A stretch of DNA of 64,000 bases, from NCBI RefSeq assembly GCF_010183535.1, contig NC_071329.1:1488001-1552000 (forward strand). Direction: 5' to 3'. Position 1 is the first letter of the stretch; the number at the start of each line of letters is the position of its first letter. A program made the translations under genes and the position numbers. The notes under the pieces were generated by a model. The model did no database searches. It was not told the origin of the DNA and saw nothing but the letters and a program-made list of their open reading frames with translations. This document shows, piece after piece, positions 12,901 to 27,900 of this stretch. Origin of the DNA: Caenorhabditis remanei (Eukaryota; Nematoda; Chromadorea; Rhabditida; Rhabditidae).

Positions 12901-15900
12901 GTGCGTGTAAACTGGCATAAATCGGCTCAAAAAGTGGACGATTTGGTCGATTAAGCTGCGTATCAAAATGCCACAGCGAATTGGAAAAATTAAATTTTGA
13001 ATTTGCCTCCAAATCTAGTGGAGCACCGGTAGGCTAGTTCGATTTGATAAATCTCTTGTGCGACGCGGTCGCGTTGCGGCCTTAGTAAGGGTTTGGACTG
13101 AAAAAGGAGTGCGAGGCGTAAAGTCCGCAACAATCAGATCTAAATTTTTCGTAGTCACGTTGCGTGCGCGTCGCAGCTCATAAAAAAAAGGAAAAATCCG
13201 TGCCAAGTCTTTTTTGGCACCGTTGTGCGAAGGAACGCGTTTCCGCGACCTCACTGCTATGTTATTGCATTTTTTCGGGTGTTTTCCGCAAAAAAAAACT
13301 GGCATTCTCAACAGAGCGCACTTTCCTACTGACTCACCTCCCCCCCCCTCTCTTTTATCGTATCATTCCCTCCCTTTAGGACCTTTCGAAACCTTATCAT
13401 ATTTCTCTTTTCATCTCTTGCAACTCATCTTCACACCTTATCAGTCTGCCATTGTCATTTTCCCCCCACTTTCTGTCTTATTTCACTATTCACTCGGATT
13501 ATGTTCGCCTTTAACACCACCTCTTTTCTTTCAGGCACCCCCACAGAGTTTCAGAAGAATTGAAAAAGATACACATCATTTATTTTTTTTTCTGCTTTTT
13601 GTCGGATGCGTCCTCTTCTTCTGCTCCTTCAAATCTCAATTCTCCATTTTGCCACTGCTCAATACTACCCCTTCACCCTAAGCCTCAAAGAGCAACCATC
13701 AGAAGAAAATGACCAAAACCAGAAATTCCTCTTGTTCGACACCAAAATGACATGCGGTGACTCGGATTGTGTCTACGCGATTACTGTTTCAAATTTTGGC
13801 TTTTATCAGATACTAGTGAACAACAGGCAGTAAGTTTTTTGAAAGCAAGGGGAAGGAAATGCTGAAAACAATATTTGCCTATGTATGTATGTGTACATAC
13901 ATATGTTTGGTTGTAAGCATTATTTGCAAAAGCAACAAAACCTTGTAGAAGGGAGAGAGGGAAGAAGTAGTCGAAATGTAAAAATTTTCAGTTTAATGAA
14001 TAGACTGGCGCACTTTTGACGCGTTTACTAACCGTTTGTGTTAGTGAGACATCCTCATATATATGTTCTTGAAATGTCTTGTTTGGCGCACCTTCGACGC
14101 GTTTTTGATTTCAAAATATATACTAATTACAAAAATTCAACTTTTTTAAAATCAGGTTGGCGCGCCTTTGGGGCGTTTTTAGTTTTCTGAGAATTTCATC
14201 AGTTTTCATAATATTTCGAACGTGGTTGAATATACGTTTGATAGCAAACGTCTGGCGCACCTTTGACGCGTTTTTAAGTTAAAATTTAATTTTTTAATTA
14301 AACAAAAGTTCAGTTTTCAAAAAAAACAGTGCTCAGACATAACTAGTAACCATACAGCACAATTTAATTTTTGTTAATGTATCTGGCGCACCTTTGACGC
14401 GTTCAGCAATCAGTTTGGTAAATACAAAGTCTGGACGTTTTGTAATTTTAATGGCTTAAGAATTTGGTCCCTGATACTTTCGAGACCGTAGATTTCGAAT
14501 CTGAAATAAAATTCTGCAAAATCCTTCTGTGAGTCGAGTTATGACTCGTCAAACTTTTCCAAGGGTTAAGCTTCCGTTGCCGAATTGTCTACCGAAACAT
14601 ATCCCCATTTTTTGCAACCATCGATGGTGAAGGGAAACTTTGACCCGTCATATCTAGGCTCACAGACGGATTTAGCAGAATTTTATTTAAGATTCAGAAT
14701 TTACAGTCTCGAAAGTATCAGCGGTCAAACCCTTAAGTTTCTAACTTCTTCTTATTTTTAGATGCCCCAGTAACATATGCGAAGGCAGATTCTTCCGTCA
14801 CCAAACTGTCAATGTCACTGTCTACAAGTCATCCGGAGAGTATATTAAACTATTCGATTTGACATTCGATGCAGAGCCGAATATCGTGGTTTTAGGATGT
14901 GAGAAGGGATATGTCACTGATAAATCATGCACAAAAATTTCTGAGACTGTATTAAAAGTTGGTGGTGTTGAGGATTCGTACTACGATGAAGTGTGTGTCT
15001 GTTCGCAGACATCGGATACATGTGATAAGAAAACGCCGGAAGGAACATGGTAGGTTAAATAATTGGTAATCAGAGTAGAGTGGAATTCGGCCTTCTTCCT
15101 TTATTGTAACCATTTTAATGGGTTTTTAGACAAAATAAGACCAAAATCGTCAAAAAAATGACATTTCAAAAACCGCTTCCCGCTCAACTCTGTTTGTAAT
15201 CCTACTTAACCTTTCCCCTACTTCTTCAAACAAAATTAAATATGACATCATTTTCAGCACAATCGGAAAAACGAAATGGTGGGACTCTATCAGAGACTCC
15301 TCCTCCCCCACCACTTCACTCGCGACCACAACATCACCTAGCGCATGGTCTTATCCCATAGATGATATCACCGTGTCGTTCCAAGAGACACTGACGAATA
15401 GTGGACCGAGCAATATCCAAGATGTCATAGTGACGGCCTACTTGAATTGTACAATTGTCAACTGTTACTATAAGACTACCGTCATTAATAATAACCCGAG
15501 TAATTATACGGTTTATGTGGGGAATGACGAGTGAGTTTTTCTTTTTTGAAGGCTCCGAATGAGCCAAATCTAAAAATTCAATTTTTATGGGTCTTGCAAC
15601 GGAGACGACCTGTATTTTCTGTATTTTTTGTAAATTCTCAACACACAGATTTTTCGACGCTGGCGGACCTTTGGCGCGTACATCATTTTATTGATTGTTA
15701 CAAAACTGAACTTCGAGTGTTTCAAAAAAGTTTAGAAATTACTGTCTGGCGCAAGTTTGACGCGTTGGGATTTTAGTCACCTAAATAACCTCAGCAAGAA
15801 GTAAAGAAACTAAGAATTTTAGAAAATTAGTAACTTTCTCAGTTTTTGAGCTGATTTTTGTCTTTTCTGTGCAAAAATACATCTTTTGGATACTTAAGTT

Positions 15901-18900
15901 ACAGTAACACCCAAGAATCTTCGTCGTGGGACTCCAATTTTTACCAATTTTTACCAAAAACAATGTTGATAAGGACTCAGCGTGTGGAAATAGGCTATCC
16001 TCATAGTTTGAAAGCTGAAAGTTAGAGGATTCTGAAAATATACTCAAAGCTTCTGTAACATGGTAATAAACTGAGTTACACACAATTGAGGAATAATTTC
16101 AGATGCTCCCAACCCACATGCGCCGGAAACTTCCTCATTGGTCACTCCGCTGCAGTTATAATCCAACGAGTTGGTCACCCAAAAGCCGTAGAAATTCTAA
16201 CCTATCAATGGAAAGACCTATTCCACAATCCACAAATCTTAGTACTAGGTTGTGACGCTGGCCTAGTTCTTGTGGATACATGTCAGCAAATCTATAATCA
16301 ACCTCTAGTAGACAACCAGTATTACAATGATGTTGTATGCAGTTGTCAGGGAAAGACAGCGATGTGCAAAGATACCTCTCCGGTTTCTATGTGGTAAGTC
16401 TATCCGAAAAAACACTGAAAAACTAAAAAACTAAATTTCAGTGTAGACGGATCCCTAGTCTGGTGGGTAGACCACGTGGACCCTCACTCGACGTTTCCCA
16501 CACAAAGCACTCTGGCTACTACTACTACTACCACATTACCACCTGAGAACCCGAATGTTTTCGATTTGACTTTTTTCCTATTTGAAGGAGTTTATGGTGG
16601 AAATCCGGATGAAGATAACAATGTGACTGTCACTCTAGCGATGAACTGTTCGGATACAGCGTGCCAGTATACTGTAAGGATAGTAGACTACGCACAGACT
16701 TATTATACAGTGAGAGTCAATGGGAAGGAGTGAGTTTTTGTTTTGAAAACAAAAATGGGCGTTGGAGTTATGGGGATTGTGAATTGGTGCAAAACTAGAT
16801 ATTTTCTAGTGGTATTTTATGAAACCCCTGGACAACTTTTCAGATAAATGAGAGCCTGATGATCTCAATTTTTGAATCAGGTCAATATGAGTCAAATTAT
16901 AGCTGTGCTACAATTGCTAGAATTGAGGAAACTCAGTGAGACATTAACCCCTGTATCTTGGTTCATTTGTGAGTTATACAAAATTAAAAACTGGTTTCAG
17001 AATCTTGACGGCTTCAGCTTTTTAGAAGCAATAAATTATTCAAGATAACTTTTGCTACGGTAGGAAAAATGACGGTGTGAAGGTTTTGAAAATGAATTAG
17101 CTTTTTTTCTCTAGAATCAAAATGAACCGAGTTACAAGGTTTACTGCAAAACCGACCAAGCTGGATTTTTCACAAAAATTCAAAACCCTGTATCTCTGTT
17201 CATTTTTAAGTTATATAAATTTTAAACACAGATTCAGATTCCTATGAATTCAACTCCCTATTTAAATAAATTTCCTTACCGCGATATTCCGACACCGTAA
17301 CGTATAAGTTTAGGAGTTCCAGGAAAAATGAGAAAAAATACACAACTTTTGTGGTGTTTCCCTAAAAAACCAGTTCCAGATGCCCCGGCTCCGTGTGCTC
17401 AGACTCATTCCTCCAAAGCTATCACGTCCCAGTCACCGTCACTCGTGTCTCAGAACAACTGACCTTGTTTGATATGGAATTTGTAGAATTCCCTAATGTG
17501 AAAGTGCTCGGGTGCACCTACGGAATGTTTAAATACGGGAAGTGCAGGAGTGCCCAGTACTATGATACAGTTATCCAGAGAGATGATCATATGTGCATTT
17601 GTCAGAATAGTGAGATGCAATGCGATGGGGGCACTCATCCGGGGATATGGTAAGAATTTATGTAGCTAGAAAGCTGAGGTCAAGGGGATTCTGAATCAGT
17701 TTACAAAAAATTGCAAGGAGCAAGAAGAGCCAAGTTACAAGGCTTTGAAGGTTCAAAACCTTTTTACATAGTCACATTACAGCTCTGACGACAACCCTAC
17801 CTGGTGGCAACCTATCCTAACATTATCTTCCACATCTACAGTATCCACATCTACAGTATCCACGTCTACAGTACTCACCACCACGCCCACTCCATACTCG
17901 ATATCATTCGATGTGAATCTACACGAAACTGTTAAAGCAGGCACCGAAAGCATCACTATCCATACCAATATGGTTTGCTCCGACTCGGCGTGCTCCTTCC
18001 ACACTACCATAGTCAACAGTAACCCAGAGTATTTTGGGATTTCAGTAGATACTTTTGAGAAGTGAGTTACTCCTCTGGACAAACATATTTTATTCTAAGT
18101 TCCAGCTGCGACGAATCATGCGAGGGATCGTTCACAGATTCAGAAGAGAGACACGCTCATGTCTACAGACTTGGCGGGGAAATGCTGGAAGTGTTCGCGC
18201 TGAAATTCCAGGATGTCGTGGTGTTGAATTGCACACAAGGGTGGCTGATTCCAGGAAAGTGCATTTTGGCGTTGAATGGGAACGATGAAGTTTGTACGTG
18301 TCGAGATGTAGCGAGTTATTGTGACGATGTGAAGCAGAGTACGTCGTGGTAAGTTGGGAGGGAGAGTTTTAAAGCTTTGGGATGTTTTGAAACCGAATGG
18401 TTGTGAAACGAGATGTAGAGCATTCCGATATCAGTAGAACGCAAACACTTTATTTTTGGATAACGACCAAGTTGCATGGAAGCGATTTTCCTTATCCGGA
18501 AGTCGGAATTTGGAAGTAGGCTGTGAAATTCCTGTTAGGGAATGTCTTAGTTGTGAAACGTCTTGTTTTGAATCGTTATGGTTTCAAAACGTTCCAGATT
18601 CTTTAACACTCGTTCCCAGTCCAATTTAGTTTTCGAAAATCGAAAAGGGTGATTCGGTAGAAGAGCCGCGACGCAACCACAACCGCGCGCCAAGACAAAA
18701 TCGAGAAATTTCAAATCAAAGGTGTTGCACAGGGTGAAAGCAAATTCGGGGCGTTTCGCAGCCAGAAACTTGAGAACCAAGAAGTTTTGGAATAAATCCG
18801 TTTTGATACCTGTAGACGTTTTGAAAATGTGTAATAGTTTCAAAACGTCTCAGTTCCCAAATGCCCGGATTGTTGGGACCACCCAGGGTTGAGCGGAATT

Positions 18901-21900
18901 CCGCATTTTTCATTCCGCCTTCCGCCTTTCAAATCTCTCAACTCTAACCCGGGCGGTTCTTATCCGTACCAGTTTTGAAACCTCAAATAACCACGATTTT
19001 CAGCTCCTCCGGCACTCCTACCTGGTGGCAACCCGACCCTCGCTTCACTCATTCCTCCTCTACTGAACCATCCACCTCCGTTGCCACAACTACTCCCCCC
19101 TCCCCATCCAACCAATACACCACTGTCAAAGTGACCCTTAACGAGGAGCTCTCAAATACTCAAGATCACAAAATAGTGATGGTGACCGCCGCAATGAATT
19201 GCACCACCAAAAACATTTGTAATTATGGAGCCACGGTGGATAACCAGAACCCGGACTATTATACTGTGCTGGAGAATGGATTACAGTAAGATTTCAGGAA
19301 TCTTCATTGTTTTAAAATAAAGAAATTTAGATTTGTATCCCCACTCCATGTCACCCTGAAATATGGCGACCCAGCTGTGATCATTTCAGTTCACAGACTC
19401 CAAGAGCACCTGGATTTTATAGAATTCCAAGTGACAGATGATGGGCCTCAACTCCTGGTTATGGGGTGTCAATCTATGCAAAATGATGGGAGTGGCTTGA
19501 TAGACACCACTGGAAATTGTCTTCATATTTTTAAAACTTCTTACAACGGTGGATTCTATTACATTGATGATGTATGTCTGTGCAAAGGGGATGCGGATAA
19601 TTGTGATGACACGGCGGCGGTGGGGAAGTGGTGAGTGTTTCTAACGCTCGCAAATTCTCATTTGGAAATGTGTATGACTGGAAAGCTGACGTCGCGAAGA
19701 TTCTGAATCTGTTTTCAAAATTTGTTTTGGAGTAAAATGGGCGAAGACACAGCGATTTTAGTTCGTCAGGTTTTAATTGTTGTAGTTCGGTTATTTTTGG
19801 TTCTGGAGTAAAACTAAAAACAAATTTAGAATCCTCAAGTCATCAGCTTTATAGTCATAAACATTTCATATGGGACGTTTCAAAACCGGCCGTTTGGAAA
19901 CCATAACATTTCAAAACTAAAAGTGAAAAAATCCCAATTTCAGCTCAAGTGGAGCAGTGACATGGTGGGAGAAGGATCAGTCTACATCACTGGCCACAAC
20001 TACCGTAACCACAACAACGGGGCCCACTACTACAGCAACCACCACCACCACAACGCCCACCACTACAACTACAGTAACCACTACAACTACCGCTACAACT
20101 ACAACAACGCCTAAGCCCACTACCACCACCACTTACGACCTGCTGAACAAGTTCTCCTTCGAAATATCTCTAGCAGAGGGAAGAAACAACAAAAAGCACC
20201 AAGTAACGATCTCATCGGATATGTCTTGTACAGTAGCCGACTGTAGTTACTCGATAAAAGTTGAGAACTCTGCGGAGGCGTGGTTTAAAGTGTACGTGGC
20301 AAATGAACCGTGTCAAAACAAAAAGTGTTCGGGATCTTTCATGAAATCCTCTAGCGTGAATGTCACCGTCTATCGGGAGGATCAAATTCTAGATCTATTC
20401 GATTTCGAGTTCACAGACACCCCAAGAATCGTAGTACTTGGTTGTGAAGATGGCCTCTCAGAGTTTGGGAACTGTATCCGGATAAGCGAAGTGACAAAAA
20501 TCGAAGGAGAAGACTATGTGGATGAAGTGTGCAGTTGTAGAAGTGCCCAGGTGGATTGTAAGATTGGAAAGGGCGGGGTTTGGTGAGTCTAACTCGGTAA
20601 GATATAGTAACAATAATTTTGATAGGTTACAGTACGAAAGGAGCGCAGAAATGGTGGAAAGATGTTGTTGGATCATCGTCTACTACGGTAGTGACAACTG
20701 ATATGGGAACGTCTAGTAGTACGGTCACACCAACTACACCTGCGACTATGCCGTCGTTGCAGGATTTGTCAGATGTAAGTTTTAATAAAATTTACTGAAA
20801 AGGGATTCCGAATTAGGTTTCAAAATTTGAAAGGCTTTCATATAGATACATTTTTAAGTTATTTGCAAAATCCTTACATCTCTGCTGGGAATTATTTATT
20901 TTCAATTAAATTCATGCGTCTGGAAAGCTGAACATGTAAATAAAGATTCTGAATTAGGTTTTAAAATGTTGATCCGACAAAAATTAGCCAAGATTCAAGA
21001 CTTTCAAATGAACCGGCTGATATTTCTGGGCTGAAACTTCAATAAGGGCCGATCCCTAGTTAAAAATTCTTGTTCGTACTAAATTTATATATCCAGAAAG
21101 CTGAAAACGTGAAGAATTCAAATCTGCTATCAAACTTCTGTTATAAGGATTATAAGGTTCCAAAAATAAAGGCCGTAAGACAAACCCTAGTACCTCGGTT
21201 TATCTTCGTTCTAGCTGAATTTTAAATTCAGTTTTAGAATTCTCATGACTTCAGCTATTAAAAAATATAGTTTTTGATCAGCTGACTTGTTGCAGGGCGG
21301 TGTCGGTCTCAACAACGTGACGCAGGTGCTCAACGACACCAACCACTACTCCCAACAAGGTCCCGCTCTCAATCGAACCCAAATCTTTGACATTACAAAA
21401 ATCCTACATAACTCTGCGAACCTTCCGGGGATCACTAAAGAGAACGCGTTACAAATCCTTCAGAACATGGATCATGTCTTGAATGCACATCAGAAGGAGA
21501 TACGGAATGGTCAGTCGAAAGAATTCCGGTTGCTCTCTGTTCTGTTGCCAATGGTGAAGAACACCAAGGACAAGTTGATACAATATTTGGGTGGGAGGAA
21601 TCTGGGGTTCAATGCGAAACAGGTGAATTGTAATGTAAGTTTTTACCATAAAAGCGTAGCTCGCTTCAAACTCAATGCTATGATCTGAAAAATATACCAA
21701 AATGCAGATCTCAGCGAGATCTATAGTTGTGACTTACTACGGGCCGGATGGTTAGTCGTTAATATACCACGGACCGGTAAAAAGCGCCATAAACCGTTCT
21801 AGCCTGGCCCGCGGTACATTAGCAAAAGCCATCCTTTCGTAGGAACATTTCAAAACTAAGAGATTTGGAAACCGACTGTTCAGAAACAAGTCATTCACAA

Positions 21901-24900
21901 CTAAGACGTTTTAAAACTAAGGTCTTGTGAAACCGGGTTAGGAGCTGTGATATCAGGAAACAAAATGATCACAACTTTTTTCCATACTTGTAAACCTGAC
22001 CAGCGCGTAATTATCTTCAAACTCAAACCTATTAGCTGAAAAGTATACTAAAATACTAATCACAGCAAGTTCTATGTTTCTTACTTACTACGGTCCGGAT
22101 GATTAACTGTTAATGTGCCGCGAAACCGGGCTAGAATGGTTTTGTGACCATTTTCGCGTTTTTTGGCACTTAACCCCTGCCTGTGGTACATTAACAGTTA
22201 GCCATCCGAACCGTAGTAATTCACAGCTATAGAACTCACCGAGATCTACATTTTGGTATATTTTTCACCGCATAATACTCAGTTTTAAGCGAAATACGTG
22301 CCGGCCCACTATGTTTTGTGTCGCTACGCAGAATTTATTCCAGACCGAAACCCACACAGATGACGGGCTAATCGACTATGGTCCTGATAAAGGGTTCGCC
22401 GTTCTCAACGACACAAACAAGCTATCGGCGACAAGTGAGAATTCTATAATAGTACCACTAGGTACCGTTTGTGGAAGTCAACAAGTGTCTCACGTGTTTT
22501 TCACGATTTACCGACACCAGAAACTATTTTCTGGACCGCAAAAGTATCGAAGTTATGGAGGGGAGGATACAGAGCCAACCAGTCAGAGCCTTAGTAAGCG
22601 AGATAAGCGACACGTGGTTTTAAATGAAGATGATGCGGATACCATCTCTCAAATCCCCGCCCCTTCAAGGTGTACACGTCAGGTGTCTATACCGCCAGTA
22701 CCCGTGATGTCTGCCACTTTGATGGCTGGTGATACGGTAGTGAAAACGTTTGCTGCTCAAGATGATTCAAGACCAGGTGTTATTGCAAAACTTCAATTTA
22801 ATACTGGAAAGGTAATTATAATCCCCGTTAATTATACAATTGATCACTCAGATCCCCCGCCCTCTCCACGGCAACAAAATAGTGTCGTGGTTCATCCCGG
22901 GCACCCAGCAATGGTCCTTACAAGAGCAATGTAAAATGGAGAGCGATGAAAATGGGATAGTCACGGCGTCCTGTGAACACTTGACAGATTTTACAGTACT
23001 GATTGATGGACAAATCGATGCGGAGTATGTATGCAGTTGGCCACTTATCATAATTGGGTACTCTGTCAACGGAGCATCGATTGTATGCTTGCTAGCGCTT
23101 ATTCTGATTGGATCTTTGGTTTAGTAAGTTCTACCTGGGCATGATATCATATAAATTCAAAAAATTCCAGCCTCCGTTACAACAACCTTCAAAAAATCCT
23201 TTCCTACATCCGAGGGCAAGCGCAAACCTCCGGAGATATTGTGAGCCTTGCGTATCACTGTATATTCTTCATGTTTTTTATACTGTCCCTGTTTTTTATG
23301 GATCAATCGAGTGATGATATCAATGAGCCGATTACGACAACGACGTACTGTGTGGTGATTGCAGCGATGTCGTATTTTTCATTGATTAGGTAATTAAGGG
23401 GAAGGGGGCGGGGCTTTGCGGGTCTACCTGAACAAAATTTGCTTGTAAAGGTTCGGTTTGTAAGGGTACAAACACTAATAAGAATACGTTTCTGAGTTTC
23501 GCAAGTGCGTCGCGGTCCCGTAACGGTTGTCACCGGGGGCTTATGTTAAGGTACTTGTAACAATAGGTCTGTAACATCACGAGCTCAAACAACATTGTCA
23601 GAAAGCCTGGTTGTGGCCTAGAAATTTGGGAGTTTGGGTACTAGGCCAGTCTTGAAGCTCAGTTCTAGGTGGTTCCACAGGTGACCTAGAAATCCAAATA
23701 TGGTTTCTAGACCGCCAGCCTAAATTGGAACGTAAAATTGTCAAAAATCGTGTTTTTCAACAACTGACCGGAAGCCTAGATTTAAGCGGTGGCCTACAAA
23801 ATCTGGAATTCGGGTTTCTAGGCCATCGTCAAAAATGAATTAAAACTTTGTTTAAAATATGTATTTTTAAACCCTGAGAACACCGAATTGTAGCTCAGAA
23901 TCAGGCGATTCTGGTGGTACTCTAGCAACCCAGAATTTAAAAGTTCTATGGCCAAGCTGACCTGAATTTATCCGGATCAGTTCAGGCAGACTTACTGGCC
24001 TGAAAAATATACCGAAATGGAGATCTCGACGAGTTTTATGTCACTGGCCGACTCCTGGAGCCGCGGGTCGAGTTAATATGTAAAAATTATGCAAAACCCG
24101 TTCTAAGAGTTGGTCAGTGACATGTGTTCTCCAATTAGGTATATTTTTCAGCGTGGGACATTGAGTTTGAAGCGAGTTGCTTCTGTGTTGCGGCTGCGTC
24201 GCGTTTCCGTCCCCCTTCTCACATACTTATTTTTTAGCGCCATCATGATAAGCATGCTGATCGGTATCCGTATGGTGTGTCACTTCTTCTCCCCGAAACT
24301 TCGTGCATTCTTCGGAGTGATGACTTCCCCTCCAGCCGCTCTAAGCATCGGACTAGTCATTCCATTCACCCTAACCATAATGCTCGCCATCTTCGACACC
24401 CCATTCTTCGAGAGAAACGACTCATTCTGCTGGGTCCGTCCGGATTATATAGCATATGCTGTGGTGGTCCCCGTGGTGTTGCCAATTATCAATGGAACGA
24501 TTTGTTCGAGTTTCGCAATTTATAAAATGTTCTTCCAAGCTAAGAGAGGGCTGGCGAGTAAGGAGGCATCTCATTATGACGCCGAGTTTTGGTCGAAGAT
24601 TTTGGGTCTGATTATTATGCAGTTTGCGATGGGATTGCCATGGGTGAGTTGGTTGTTTTAAGCATTTTTAGGCTCCGCCCCCAAAACCGAAGTGACGACA
24701 CACAGATTAGAGGTTTTAAGTCAGGTTTGCATATTTTCCAGCCGGGGCGTAACTCACTTCAATCTGACTTTTGTGAGCTGAAAATTATACCAAAATGTAG
24801 ATCTCGGCGAGTTCTATGCCACTGATAAAATACGGGCAGGGTTGGGTAATTCCGGGCCAGGCCGGACCGACTGAAACATTTTCCTCAACCCGGCCCGACT

Positions 24901-27900
24901 CGAATCCTTTAGAAATTCAAAAGTTTTGAAAAACGTTTCATTAAAAATGCGCGATTTCTGTGAAGTTGTTTTCAAAAAATTGTTTGAGTATTAAGATAGA
25001 AGCGTACGAGAGAATTTTTATGAAAATTTGAAAAAATTTCAAAAAAAGTTGTAAAAAATTGCGCACAATTCTGAATACGGTCCGGATGGCTAGTCGTTAA
25101 TGTACCGCGGTCCTGGCTAGAATGACGTTTTTGACCATTTTTGCGTTTTCGGATTTTTTGGTACAGTAATACGTCCCATATTAAATCAAAAACATAGAAC
25201 TGGCTGAGATCACCAATTTGCTATATTTTTTAGCTCATAGAACTCTATTTGAAGCAAGTTACGCAAGTTTCAATTTTGTTTCTGTTTTGAAGGCGGAGCC
25301 TAATCCCGGAATTCCAAAAATTATTACCAGTAGCAAATTGATAATGAGTCAATACAATCAACATCACTAAAAATAGTAGTGACGTCTTAAAAGACATACA
25401 CAATTATGATAAGACCGCCGCAAGGTCAACTCAAAAACATGATGATTCCAGGGAATCGAGTTCATCGTGATCGGTGTCACTGGCTCCAGCGCTTGGAACT
25501 ATGTCTTTGTGATCTTGTTGGGCACCCAGGGAATCGACCTCTTTCTGATATTTTTGTATAGAAGACAACGACTAGTGAACGAATCGAGAAAATGGAGTGC
25601 AAGGGAAGAGAAGATGGAGAGGAAGAAGTACTCGAATACGGTTGTAGTGGAAGAATGAGAGTACAAAGTACACTTTTAGTTTTTTTTTGTTATCATTTTT
25701 TGTGTTAACGGAGGTGGGGGGGATGCGAATATGTACTGTATCTCTGATAGCTTTAACTAACAAATGGGTAAAATTGTTTGGAATTGTTAGAAATTAATAA
25801 ATATGAAATTTCACTTCTCTTGGAGCATCCAGATGGGCTAGAATCTGGTACCTGGCCTACGAAACTCCACTAAGTTGAAAAAACAAAACAAAACAAAATA
25901 AACTAGCTATAAAGCTTTAAAATTACAAGATGTGTAACTATATTGTTTTCGAAGAGCCACGTCGAGCTATAGGTCCCTTCCAACAACCATATCTTTTGAG
26001 TGACGGTCCGTACAAAAAAGTGGTCAACTACAAAAATGTTGTCCACTTCTTAAACTATTCACACACCAATTTTCAAAATAATCCAACATATCCTGTTGCC
26101 ACGACCGAGTTAATAGTTAACAGAGGACAGAAGTCAATTTTTTAAAATTTAAATTTCCGATACTATAGGCAATTCTAAGAATTTTTAATAATTATGCATA
26201 TGCCAAAAACTGCTCCGCAATTCCCGTTTTCCTAAAGCTTTGATGGAAGAATTTTCCCGCGTCTGGTCGTGGAGTCCTCTCGGACAAGATTTTTTCTCAA
26301 TCTCTGTTTTCTCACTTTTTCCAACATTTGTATCGAAAAAATAGGAAAAACACAACAATTTGTTGGAAAAAGTAAGGAAATGAGAAATTGAGCAAAAATC
26401 TTGTCCGAGAGGACTACACGGGCTCGTTTCGACTCCTTTTGAGTCAGGAGAACGGAAATTATTGCCGCGTTTACAGCAATTTTTAGCATATAAAAAAAAC
26501 GTAAATTATGACAAAAATTTTAATTATGTTTTCGATTTTCCGTTACTCCTCTTAACATTCCAAAACTTCCGAACTATGCTAATTCCCTAGGCCACACCTT
26601 ATGACCTAGAATGATCTGGTACACTTCAAAATACACAAGTTACGCAAACACAAGAAAACAGACCAATTGTCTGCGTAGGAAGAAAAACTGAAAATTGACG
26701 AGACGAGAGAGGAGACGCAGACACTGCCATACATACGCAAACGAAGTTTTTATTGTGAAAACTCTCTTCTCCGTATCAATTCACCCGTGTGTGTGTCATC
26801 TTATCAAATTTTCCTCTTCTTTTTGCTCGTCGTTTCTCCCCCCCTTCTCACACCCCTCCCTATTTCCTCCATTCGTCCCGCATAATTGGTTTATGCATTC
26901 CGATGTCTTCGTTTTTCTGGAGACACTTCGTCTGTCTATTCGTTTTATTTGGTGCCACACAAGGCGCTATCACGTATACTTTCGTGTTCAAGGAGAGTAA
27001 TTTGAACAATTTCTTGCAAGTCTACTATTTGAATGTTCAAGTCGATATCACTTTCTCGGATAATGGTGTGGCGGTTTTCACGACATCCGTGGCGAATGTG
27101 TCGCCGTTGCATTTTTCAATGTGGGTCAATGGGAGGAAGTGAGTTTTTTCTAATTTGAATTGTTGAAAAATTCCATACTTGCAAACCGGGCCGAAAGGGG
27201 CCGACGCGTAACTCGCGTCAAACTCAATATTATGTGCTGAAAAATATACCAAAATGTAGATCTCGACGAGTTCCACGTTTCTAACATGATACGGACTGGA
27301 TGGCTATTCGTTAATGTACCGCGACGGGCTGGAATGGTTTTTTTAAAATAACTTTTCACCGGTCCGCAGTATATCAACGAATAGTCATCCGGCCCGTATT
27401 ATATTATAGACATAGAACTCGTCGAGATCTACATTTTTGTATATTTTTGAGCTCATAGTATTGAGTTTGAAGTGAGTTACGCGCCGGCCCGTTTTGCAAG
27501 TATGTTCAGGACGATAAAGTTTTTGAAACATAGAAAAACTTTGAAATTGTGATGTTTGGACATTTCTAAAATAGATATTTTAGAACTAAATCATTTCAAA
27601 ACGGGACATTTTTAAGCCTAAAACTGAAAAATTTTGAAGATAATCCGGAACCGATTGTTTTAAAACGACAAAAATCACGAAACCGGATGTTCTGAAATTT
27701 TGACCCTCTAAGACGTTTTAAAACCAAATATTTCAAAACCAGACATTCTAGAACTAAGCTGTTCTGAAACAGGAATCTTTATTTTGAAACAAAGACATTT
27801 TGGTACTAAGAAAATACAAAACTTTGGCAATTTGCAAATGGGACATTTTAAACCGTCATGTTTTGAAATTCTAACGTTTCGAAACCGTGATATTTTGAAA

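Noticed and set aside
17777..18082. Minus-strand frame with [11 protein letters not shown] repeats
   Set aside because: Complement of the in-frame 15-bp minisatellite in receptor A exon 17783-18061.
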